A stretch of 26,508 nt of DNA, from NCBI GenBank assembly GCA_016282555.1, contig JAEEKU010000052.1, positions 1-26,508 of the forward strand, in the 5' to 3' direction. Within the stretch, counting starts at the first letter, position 1, and every line of letters begins with the position of its first letter. The position numbers were made by a program, and so were the translations under genes. This DNA is from Methanomassiliicoccaceae archaeon. GTDB taxonomy: Archaea; Thermoplasmatota; Thermoplasmata; Methanomassiliicoccales; Methanomethylophilaceae. Below the pieces are notes generated by a model. That model was not told the origin of the DNA, did no database searches, and saw nothing but the letters and a program-made list of their open reading frames with translations. Of the stretch, positions 15,243 through 22,223 are shown one piece after another.

Positions 15243-16130
15243 TTACAGCTTCTTCGTGGTCTTTACCGGATCCCAGACGCTCAGATCGGTGTTTCCCTCG
15301 CGGACGTATTTTCTCGCCGCGGAACGGGCTTTGTGCTCCAAAGACGCGGTGTGCATCATCTTCAGAGGATGGAATCCCATATCCCTCATCGTCCTGAACG
15401 CGGCTTTGGCGAGATATTTTTTGTTCCATGTGGGGATCTCGTACCCGTACTTCTCTTTCATCACGACCTCGCCGATGTTCACCCTGGTCCTCTGTTTGAG
15501 GAAATCCTCGTCGGTCTCCGGCCCTCTGTTTAAAACTATGGCTTCCGGAACGTAAACCGACTTGTATCCTTTCTCCTCCAGATACATCCTTATCAGATCC
15601 TCGTCGGACTGCTGGCTGAGGGTGAGGCGGGTGCCTATGTCCCTGAACGCCACCAGTTCCCCTATCTTGGGATATATCATGGCCAGATTGTGATGCATCG
15701 TCCAGAGAAGATGGCTGGAAAAGCCCGCGGGATCGTCCTTTCCGTTTGTGGGAACCGGATGCCCTCCGGCGATTCCGACCTTCTCGTCCCGGAAAGGCTC
15801 AAGAAGATAACTCAGGGATTTCTCGTTCCCGAAAACGTTGTCCGCGTTCACCATGACGACGATATCGCAGGTTTTGGCATCCAGGTATGCGTTGATCGCG
15901 GAATTCTTCCCCTCGCGCTTCTCCTGCTTTATCAGAATGAGATCGGAATACTCCTTCTGAAGGGACTCCACTATCTCGTCGGTGCCGTCCGTGCTGGCGC
16001 TGGAGACTACGATGACCTCTTTGATCCTGAATCCGTCCTGGATCTGGGAATAGACGGAGCGTATGCACCTCTCGATGTTCTGCGCCTCGTTATAGGCGCA
16101 AATTCCCACTGTCACCTCCGGAACGGTCAT
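15243..16130 (-). CDS. Glycosyltransferase family 2
   Basis: A 295-residue GT-A glycosyltransferase. Val-Gly-Ile-Cys-Ala-Tyr-Asn-Glu at the N-terminus binds the nucleotide. Val-Ser-Ser-Ala-Ser-Thr-Asp-Gly-Thr (about 43-51) and Gly-Lys-Asn-Ser-Ala-Ile-Asn (about 73-79) are typical. Val-Asn-Ala-Asp-Asn (about 94-98) takes the place of the DxD metal site. No membrane segment is evident, so it is probably cytoplasmic or peripheral. The frame opens at ATG 16181, but a good TATA box (16154-16161) lies inside that extension and is 27 bases from the ATG at 16130, where family homology starts, so I chose 16130. Its stop codon abuts the pyrophosphorylase stop with no base between them. It may use the sugar nucleotide made by that neighbour. 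Confidence 0.85.
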   Translation of the reverse strand: MTVPEVTVGICAYNEAQNIERCIRSVYSQIQDGFRIKEVIVVSSASTDGTDEIVESLQKEYSDLILIKQEKREGKNSAINAYLDAKTCDIVVMVNADNVFGNEKSLSYLLEPFRDEKVGIAGGHPVPTNGKDDPAGFSSHLLWTMHHNLAMIYPKIGELVAFRDIGTRLTLSQQSDEDLIRMYLEEKGYKSVYVPEAIVLNRGPETDEDFLKQRTRVNIGEVVMKEKYGYEIPTWNKKYLAKAAFRTMRDMGFHPLKMMHTASLEHKARSAARKYVREGNTDLSVWDPVKTTKKL

Positions 16131-16153
16131 GTCCTGCGGGAACCGTTCATTCG

Positions 16154-16161
16154 TTATATAA
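16154..16161 (-). promoter_or_regulatory. TATA box of the family 2 glycosyltransferase
   Basis: TTATATAA on the minus strand, centred 27-28 bases before the ATG at 16130. It decides the start codon of that gene. Confidence 0.55.
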
Positions 16162-16215
16162 TCTTCAGAGGGATGCCGCATCCGTTAACATAAATGCCGC
16201 GGGACGGCGTGCCAA

Positions 16216-16225
16216 CATATATTAA
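16216..16225 (+). promoter_or_regulatory. TATA box of the PH-domain protein operon
   Basis: CATATATTAA is centred about 29 bases before the ATG at 16249, in the divergent region with the glycosyltransferase. Confidence 0.5.
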
Positions 16226-16248
16226 CCGTTCCATACTGCTACGAATAC

Positions 16249-16740
16249 ATGCCAGAGACGGAGAATCCTGACGGGTTCAGAATGCTGAATCCGGTTTCCA
16301 GAAAAGCGATGTACATAGGGAACGTTATTTCCCTCGCCGCCTATCTGGCTATAGCCGCGGCCGCCGTGTATTTCTCCCGCGGTTCCGCATGGTCGCTTCC
16401 GGTTGCGATCGCCATGGCGTTATCGTCCACCGTTCTGGCAGCGTATCTGGCGGTCAGCCCCTCCGTTTTCTACAGGCATTACAGATACCGCATAGACGAC
16501 GACTGCATCGAAATCCGCAGAGGCGTGATAGTCCGCTCCCATATCATCGTGCCCGTGGAGAGGATCCACCAGGTCAGCGTGAGAAAGGGTCCCGTCCTGA
16601 GAAGATACGGGCTCGCTTCGGTTACCCTGACGACCGCCGGCGGAGAGGCGTCCCTGGAATATCTCGAGGAAGAGACGGCCGAAAGCGTCGCGCAGCGTCT
16701 CAACGAGAAGATAATCTCCATGCTGAAGGCAAGAGAATGA
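16249..16740 (+). CDS. YdbS-like membrane protein with bacterial PH domain (bPH2/DUF304)
   Basis: A 163-residue protein with two membrane segments (about 22-43 and 49-69) followed by one bPH2 domain (about 75-158). The domain shows the usual Tyr-Arg-Ile...Ile-Glu-Ile-Arg-Arg-Gly-Val strand pair and the Val-Pro-Val-Glu-Arg-Ile-His-Gln-Val segment (101-109). This matches the YdbS half of the YdbS/YdbT pair known from Gram-positive bacteria, where the pair has been linked to tolerance of heterologous antimicrobial peptides. The biochemical role of the family is unknown. Its stop overlaps the next gene's start (ATGA), as expected for partners. Confidence 0.82.
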   Translation: MPETENPDGFRMLNPVSRKAMYIGNVISLAAYLAIAAAAVYFSRGSAWSLPVAIAMALSSTVLAAYLAVSPSVFYRHYRYRIDDDCIEIRRGVIVRSHIIVPVERIHQVSVRKGPVLRRYGLASVTLTTAGGEASLEYLEEETAESVAQRLNEKIISMLKARE

Positions 16741-18158
16741 GCGAGGAACGCGTTCTCCGCAACCATTGGTCAGTAGTCGCCTCGGGAACCGTGAGGATCG
16801 CCGTGGTAATGGCGTTCGTACTGGTTTTCATTCTTCAGACGAACGGGATTCTGTATCCGGAAACGTTCGCGGCGCTTTACGGAACTGCCGTGGGCACATC
16901 GCTGATCGTCAGAATCATCATCTGGAAGAAGACGCTCTATTACTTTCTGGAAGACGAGATAATAGTGAGAAAGACGACCATATTCCGTTCGGAAACCCGC
17001 ATCCGGTACGAAAGACTGGCATCGGTGAACGTCGAAAGGGATTTCGTCTGCAGGCTGCTGGGCGCGACCAAGCTTTCTTTCAATCTCAATTCCAGCGTCA
17101 ATGCGGCTTCCGCCGAAGCTTTCATCGTCCTGAAGACCGTCGAAGCGGAAAAACTGCGCGAAGAGATGGAACCGCTGATATTCGGCAGACCCGCCGCGAC
17201 CGAAGAAGAAGAAGCGGAATCTCTGGTGGAGGTCACTCTGCCGGACATAATTCTCCATTCCTTCATCGGAATGCCGACCCCGCAGTTCGGATTCGGACTG
17301 GTCATGCTGGCCTATTCCGTATTATCGCTCGCTCTGGGAGGCGGGATCTCCATTATCGCCGCGCTGCTGTTCATACTCGATTTCTTCCTTCCGGCGATAT
17401 CGAGCTTTTTCAGACTGTACGGATACAGAATCACCCGCTCCGGAGATACCGTTTCCGTCTCATCCGGTTTTTTCAGCACGAGGAACGACTCTTTCCTGCT
17501 TTCCAAGGTCAACTTCGTGAAAATCCGGGAGCCGCTTATATGCCGCCTCGCGGGAAAAGCGATACTGGAGGTGGAGGTCGTCGGAACCGCCGACGGGAAG
17601 GGGGTTCCGCTCCTCTGTCCCCTGAAATCCAAAGCCGTTGCGATGGATCTCTTCAGAACCCTCCTGCCGGAATTCGAATGCTCCGGGGAGACGCTGAAGC
17701 AGCCGGGTTCGGCTCTCGCCGGAATATCTGTCAGAATATCCGCAGTAATCGCGGTTTCCTATGCCGCTCTGGCAGTTGCCGCGGCGTACTATAGCGATTA
17801 TATAATCTGGATCTGCGTCGCGGCCGCCGGGATCGCAGCGCTGTGCACAATCTGGGCGATCCTGACGTACAAAGTCCGCGAGTTCGCCTGCGATTCGGAT
17901 ATAGCCCTCATAGTCGCGGGATCCTGCGACCGCGTCTCCAACTACATTCTGCTGGACAAGATCCAGTTCGCGGATGTGAGGGCCGGGCCGCTGGAAAGAA
18001 GATTCGGCACCGCCCGCTGCAGACTCAGCCTGCTTTCGACCGCGGGAGCCTCGACGGTCCTTTCGGGAGTGTTTCCGGCGGAGAAACTGGAAGCGGTGTC
18101 GTCCGAAGTTCTGAAAAGGATAGAAGACGGAAGATACGACTTCCGCAGATTCCAGTAA
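16737..18158 (+). CDS. YdbT-like membrane protein with three bPH2 domains
   Basis: A 473-residue protein built as three repeats of a two-helix membrane hairpin plus a bPH2 domain. Hairpins lie at about 18-62, 180-220 and 330-375; PH domains at about 64-148, 226-312 and 376-462. Each PH domain has the Tyr-x-Leu/Ile strand and a Val-Asn-Val or Val-Asn-Phe-Val-Lys-Ile type turn. The frame is open further upstream inside the previous gene, but the ATG at 16737 gives an ATGA overlap with the YdbS-like stop and begins exactly where the homology starts. The two proteins probably form one membrane complex. The archaeal function is not known. Confidence 0.82.
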   Translation: MSEERVLRNHWSVVASGTVRIAVVMAFVLVFILQTNGILYPETFAALYGTAVGTSLIVRIIIWKKTLYYFLEDEIIVRKTTIFRSETRIRYERLASVNVERDFVCRLLGATKLSFNLNSSVNAASAEAFIVLKTVEAEKLREEMEPLIFGRPAATEEEEAESLVEVTLPDIILHSFIGMPTPQFGFGLVMLAYSVLSLALGGGISIIAALLFILDFFLPAISSFFRLYGYRITRSGDTVSVSSGFFSTRNDSFLLSKVNFVKIREPLICRLAGKAILEVEVVGTADGKGVPLLCPLKSKAVAMDLFRTLLPEFECSGETLKQPGSALAGISVRISAVIAVSYAALAVAAAYYSDYIIWICVAAAGIAALCTIWAILTYKVREFACDSDIALIVAGSCDRVSNYILLDKIQFADVRAGPLERRFGTARCRLSLLSTAGASTVLSGVFPAEKLEAVSSEVLKRIEDGRYDFRRFQ

Positions 18159-18217
18159 AATTCCGGATACGGAAATCTTTCCGGTATGATGCGGGAACGC
18201 TTTGCGCCGGGACGGAA

Positions 18218-18640
18218 TCAGACATATTCTTTCAGGACGTCCGCTCCCTTCAGGAAACCGGCGTCCCAGCCGGCATAATACGTTCTCACCGGCTTCGACA
18301 GAAGGAGCGCCACCACGACCAGACTGACTCCGATATTCATAATGTCGACCATGGAAAGCGAGATCATAATCGACGCGATATCCGTTGCGATGTTGAACAG
18401 CATCAGTACCGTACACACCTTCTGCGCCAGAGGCATTCCTAACCAGAGCAGCAGGGCCAGAACGGAAAGGAGGACGGACAGAAGGGTGTAGATCACGTTG
18501 ATGTAGACGGAGTCTTCGGCGGTATCCGTAAAAAAATCGGGATAAACTATGGCGAGCAGCCCGTCGAACATGGAGATTATAGCCAGGAATACGAGAAACC
18601 CTATGACGTACTTCGCCGCGTACGGAATCTCCTCGTTCAT
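18218..18640 (-). CDS. Small four-helix membrane protein of unknown function
   Basis: A 140-residue protein with four predicted membrane segments (about 9-31, 46-68, 74-94 and 98-118) and a short polar C-terminus ending Leu-Lys-Glu-Tyr-Val. I do not recognise the family. The frame opens at ATG 18661, but the TATA box at 18663-18671 would then overlap the gene. The ATG at 18640 is 27 bases from that box, so I chose it. The gene is divergent from the ABC exporter operon, with 81 bases between start codons holding two back-to-back promoters, so a shared regulation with the exporter is possible. It ends convergently with the YdbT-like gene. Confidence 0.65.
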   Translation of the reverse strand: MNEEIPYAAKYVIGFLVFLAIISMFDGLLAIVYPDFFTDTAEDSVYINVIYTLLSVLLSVLALLLWLGMPLAQKVCTVLMLFNIATDIASIMISLSMVDIMNIGVSLVVVALLLSKPVRTYYAGWDAGFLKGADVLKEYV

Positions 18641-18662
18641 ATGCCAGTCAAACGCGAACACG

Positions 18663-18671
18663 TATTTATTT
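18663..18671 (-). promoter_or_regulatory. TATA box of the four-helix membrane protein gene
   Basis: AAATAAATA on the minus strand, centred 27 bases before the ATG at 18640. Confidence 0.5.
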
Positions 18672-18690
18672 TGACCACCGGGTACTAAAC

Positions 18691-18699
18691 GGTTTTATT
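18691..18699 (+). promoter_or_regulatory. TATA box of the ABC exporter operon
   Basis: GGTTTTATT is centred about 27 bases before the ATG at 18722. It lies immediately before the alternative GTG at 18701 and so argues against that earlier start. Confidence 0.5.
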
Positions 18700-18721
18700 A
18701 GTGATTGAAAATAATCGCCCG

Positions 18722-20425
18722 ATGCCTTCGGAATATAAGAGAGGCCTGTCGCCATATATCAGACCCTACCGCAAAAGCATAGCGGGAGTGCTTCTGATCC
18801 AGACCGCGGGAGCTTTTCTTCAGGTTGTCGCCATCTCTCTGCTGAAACCTATCGTCGACAGCAGCGCGGAAGGATACGACGCGGTATACATCCTGGAACT
18901 CGGAATCATACTGCTGGCTGTGACCGTTCTGTACGGCGTCGTTATCGCGTCCGCATCCAGTTTGTCTTCCAGAATATCTGCTTCTATCGCAGCGGATATG
19001 AGGAGAGGCGTGATAAAATCGTCCCTGAAAAACCAGGATCTCGGAAACCTGAAGACTCCGACTTACGCGATGACCTGTCTCACGGGGGACATCTCCGTCA
19101 TCCAGGAGCATATCTTCCAGACTCTCAGAACCTACGCGCCGATGCCGGTGCTTCTCGCCCTGATGAGCATCAGCACGTTCCTGATCAATTTCAACGTCGG
19201 ACTGGTTCTGGTTCTCGCCATTCTTCTTATCTCCCTTTTCACTCTCATCTTCTCCTCCCGCCTGACCAGACTGTACCAGGCCAGACTGGAGAGCATGGAC
19301 AACCTGAACTCCTCCCTGAGGGAGAAAATCACCGGAGCCAAGACGATAAGGGCGTACGGCGGAGCCGACTACGAGAAAGAGAAATTCGAGCGCGTCAACG
19401 GCACGTTCGGGCGCTACAACAAGTTGATAGTTCTGAAGAGCTACTTCATTCCCCTCTTTTCGACCGCGTTCGTCTGGCTGTTTCTGATATTCGTGTATAT
19501 GTCCGCGGCTCTGGATTACTCCGGGCGCGTCATTCCCGCGTACAGCCTGGTTCTGTTCATGCAGTTCACCACCTGTATAGTGAACACCATGTCTCTGATT
19601 CCGTACCTGTGCCTGATCCTGCCCCAGGTCAGAGTGAGCGCGGAAAGGATAGCCGAGACCTCGGCGGCGGGAAAGGATTACGGCCGGGCCGGAGCGGACG
19701 AGAGCGGCGATTATGCGGTTTCTGCGGAGAACGTGGAATTCGTCGACCGCTTCGGCCGCAAAACCATAGAGAATATGGATATATCTATCCCGAAAGGAAC
19801 CGTTTCCACCGTCTTAGGACCGAACGGCAGCGGAATAACGGAACTGGTGGATCTCATTCTCGCCTTCTCCGTCCCGTCTTCGGGAACGTTCAGGGTTTTC
19901 GGCATGAATACGGCGGAATGCAGCCCGGAGCAGATCCGCGAGAGGGTGGCGTACTCCGGCAACCATTCCAACATTTTCCGCGGAAACCTCAGATTCAATC
20001 TGGATCCGGCCGGAAAGAACGACGACGCCCGGATCATGGAAGTATGCAGAAGCATAGGTTTCAGCGATTACATCGAGAACCTGCCGGATAAGCTGGATTC
20101 GGATATGTCCTCGCGCCCCATGTCCGGGGGCCAGAATCAGATGCTCGCCCTAGCTAGATGCCTTCTCCGCGATGCCGACATGTACATCTTCGGAGACTCG
20201 TTCCTGTCTCTCGACGAAAACTCCGCCAGGAACGCGCTGAACGGGATACTCCGGCTCTGCGAGGGAAAAACCGTTCTGTTCGCGCAACACGACCCGTTCA
20301 CGGCGGAAGCGTCGCAGAGGATGTTCTTCATCTCCGGAGGAAAAGTGAAATCGTACGGAAGCCACAGCGAGCTGGCATCGGAATCCCCGGCGTATGCGGA
20401 GATGTTCGGAAAGGCGGTAAGATGA
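18722..20425 (+). CDS. ABC exporter half-transporter with degenerate ATP site
   Basis: A 567-residue half-transporter: a type IV exporter membrane domain (about 1-310, six helices, with Lys-Thr-Ile-Arg-Ala-Tyr at 207-212) and a nucleotide-binding domain (about 330-567). The NBD has lost its own ATP-binding residues. The Walker A lysine is Ile372 (Gly-Pro-Asn-Gly-Ser-Gly-Ile-Thr), the Q-loop glutamine is Asn414, the Walker B aspartate is Gly491 and the catalytic glutamate is Asp492. The signature Met-Ser-Gly-Gly-Gln (467-471) and the H-loop His523 are kept, so it can still complete the partner's site. The next gene overlaps by ATGA and encodes that partner. The N-terminus was set at 18722 from the TATA spacing. 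The cargo is unknown. Confidence 0.9.
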   Translation: MPSEYKRGLSPYIRPYRKSIAGVLLIQTAGAFLQVVAISLLKPIVDSSAEGYDAVYILELGIILLAVTVLYGVVIASASSLSSRISASIAADMRRGVIKSSLKNQDLGNLKTPTYAMTCLTGDISVIQEHIFQTLRTYAPMPVLLALMSISTFLINFNVGLVLVLAILLISLFTLIFSSRLTRLYQARLESMDNLNSSLREKITGAKTIRAYGGADYEKEKFERVNGTFGRYNKLIVLKSYFIPLFSTAFVWLFLIFVYMSAALDYSGRVIPAYSLVLFMQFTTCIVNTMSLIPYLCLILPQVRVSAERIAETSAAGKDYGRAGADESGDYAVSAENVEFVDRFGRKTIENMDISIPKGTVSTVLGPNGSGITELVDLILAFSVPSSGTFRVFGMNTAECSPEQIRERVAYSGNHSNIFRGNLRFNLDPAGKNDDARIMEVCRSIGFSDYIENLPDKLDSDMSSRPMSGGQNQMLALARCLLRDADMYIFGDSFLSLDENSARNALNGILRLCEGKTVLFAQHDPFTAEASQRMFFISGGKVKSYGSHSELASESPAYAEMFGKAVR

Positions 20426-22125
20426 GTCTGGGATTCTACGGCAAGAACATACTGGATCCGCTCAGGGAGTACTACGGGGATCTCGGCAAAAGGATGCGTC
20501 CCTACATCCTGCTTACGATGTTCTCGACCGTGGCGCTGTCGCTGATCCCCTACGTCTGCGGCCAGTTTCTCAGCAAAATAATTAATATAAGCGAATCCGA
20601 CGGGCTCGATCTGGATTTTATCATAAACATATCTTCCGTCGGAGTTCTTCTGGTTATCTTCTGGTATGTCTCGTCCACCCACTGCGGGATGGAGCTCAAC
20701 AAAATGGCTCTGGACATCTGTAAAAAGATCAGGACCGATCTCAACAGAAAAATAACGACCATGCCCACCGGGGTTCTGGAAAGCATGTCCGCGGGAGATC
20801 TGACCTCCAGGATAGTCACCGATCTCCCCGCGGTCAAAGATCTCATCTCCAGGGACTATATGGCGTTCTTCTCCGGAAGCCTGCTCTCCCTGCTCATACT
20901 CCTGGTCATGATTCTGGTTTCGCCGGTTCTCGCCCTCTCCTACGTCATAACGATGCCTGCTACTCTGATAGTTTCGAGGATTATTTCAAAAAAATCCGCG
21001 AAAGATTACGAGATACAGAAGAGAATGCTGAACGACATAGACGCCGAAATGAGCGAGATCGTCTCCAACCATCGCGAGATCAAAACCCACAACCTCGAAT
21101 CCGCCATATTGGAAAAATTCGAGATCTCCAACCGCAGATTCACCGAGGCGAAAGTCAATTCCGAATCCAGATCCGGCCTGATACCTCCTCTCGCTTCTGT
21201 AGCGTCGAACCTCGGATATGTCGTCACGGCAGTCGCGGGCGCGCTGATGCTGTTCAACGGAATGCTCGATCTGGGAACTTTCCTCGCGTTTATGATATAC
21301 GTCCGGCTGATAAACGGTCCGGTGCTGATCTCCGCTACGACGGTGGATCGCCTGAGATCCGAAATCACCTCGCTCAACAGAATACTGGAGATCATAGGCG
21401 CCCCGGAGGCGGAGGACGGATCGTCCGAACCGGACTCATCATACAAGGGAAAAATAACGTTCAGAGACGTCAGATTCTCATATACGGATGCGGCGGAGGT
21501 CCTTCACGGCATATCTTTCGAAGTCTCCCCGGGAGAGATCGTCGCGATTTCCGGCCCCACTGGATCGGGGAAAACCACTATCGTGAGCCTTCTGCTCCGC
21601 TTCTATAATCCGTCCTCCGGAGAGGTTCTTATCGACGATATAAACATCAAGAACATCTCCCGCAGGGATCTCAGCAGAACGATCGGCTCGGTAATGCAGG
21701 AACCGTGGATCTTCAGAGGAACCATACGCGAAAATATCGTTTACAACAGAGACTGGATCACCGAGGACGATCTGACGAGGGCGATGGAGGTCACGGGGCT
21801 GCACAGACTCACCGGCAATCTCCCTCAGGGACTGGATACCGCCGTGGACAACGATCTCCTCTCCCTGCCGCTGGCGTTCAAGCGCATGATCGCAATGACA
21901 AGAGCCATCGCAGGCGAGCCGGGGATTCTGATTCTGGACGAGGCGCTCTCAGGATTGGATCCCGTTACGGAATCGGCGATTTTCGACGGATTAAAGAAAA
22001 TGATGTCGGGCCGCACGGTGATAATCGTAAGCCACGATCGCAGGCTGACGTCGCAGGCTGACAGAATTATCTCTTTGAATGACGGAAATATCGCGGATCA
22101 AGCCCGATCGGACCCTGTTTTATGA
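20422..22125 (+). CDS. ABC exporter half-transporter, catalytic partner
   Basis: A 567-residue half-transporter, the same length as its partner. The membrane domain covers about 1-320. The NBD has an intact Walker A (Gly378-Pro-Thr-Gly-Ser-Gly-Lys-Thr-Thr), Q-loop Gln426, Walker B Leu-Asp506-Glu507 and His538. The signature that should read Leu-Ser-Gly-Gly-Gln aligns with Leu-Pro-Leu-Ala-Phe (482-486), so it is destroyed. In a head-to-tail NBD dimer this faces the already dead Walker site of the first subunit, while the intact Walker site faces the intact signature of the first subunit. The start ATG overlaps the previous stop; the upstream extension of the frame is spurious. It is a heterodimeric exporter of TM287/288 or BmrCD type with one active site; the substrate is unknown. 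Confidence 0.92.
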   Translation: MSLGFYGKNILDPLREYYGDLGKRMRPYILLTMFSTVALSLIPYVCGQFLSKIINISESDGLDLDFIINISSVGVLLVIFWYVSSTHCGMELNKMALDICKKIRTDLNRKITTMPTGVLESMSAGDLTSRIVTDLPAVKDLISRDYMAFFSGSLLSLLILLVMILVSPVLALSYVITMPATLIVSRIISKKSAKDYEIQKRMLNDIDAEMSEIVSNHREIKTHNLESAILEKFEISNRRFTEAKVNSESRSGLIPPLASVASNLGYVVTAVAGALMLFNGMLDLGTFLAFMIYVRLINGPVLISATTVDRLRSEITSLNRILEIIGAPEAEDGSSEPDSSYKGKITFRDVRFSYTDAAEVLHGISFEVSPGEIVAISGPTGSGKTTIVSLLLRFYNPSSGEVLIDDINIKNISRRDLSRTIGSVMQEPWIFRGTIRENIVYNRDWITEDDLTRAMEVTGLHRLTGNLPQGLDTAVDNDLLSLPLAFKRMIAMTRAIAGEPGILILDEALSGLDPVTESAIFDGLKKMMSGRTVIIVSHDRRLTSQADRIISLNDGNIADQARSDPVL

Positions 22126-22144
22126 TCAGTTAATGAATTATTAT

Positions 22145-22178
22145 TTAGGTATAACAAAATTAATTTATATATGCCTAA
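22145..22178 (+). promoter_or_regulatory. Inverted repeat resembling a DtxR-family site, around an upstream TATA-like element
   Basis: TTAGGTATA (22145-22153) and TATGCCTAA (22170-22178) match in 8 of 9 paired positions, separated by 16 bases that contain a TATA-like run. TTAGG...CCTAA half-sites are typical of DtxR/IdeR/MntR metal-dependent repressors. The downstream operon is a metal-chelate transporter. The spacing is wider than a classical DtxR box, so this is a tentative operator. Confidence 0.4.
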
Positions 22179-22192
22179 TATCTCTAAACCGG

Positions 22193-22201
22193 AATATATA
22201 T
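22193..22201 (+). promoter_or_regulatory. TATA box of the uptake operon
   Basis: AATATATAT, inside the near-palindrome 22191-22203, is centred 27 bases before the ATG at 22224. A second TATA-like run lies at 22164-22173. If that one is used the message has a short leader with GAAGG (22212-22216) as ribosome site. Confidence 0.5.
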
Positions 22202-22223
22202 CCAACAAACTGAAGGCAATAAT

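Noticed and set aside
22126..22223. Cobalamin riboswitch before the uptake operon
   Set aside because: The gap is under 100 bases, AT-rich, and lacks a B12-box-like conserved core; archaeal cobalamin riboswitches are rare.
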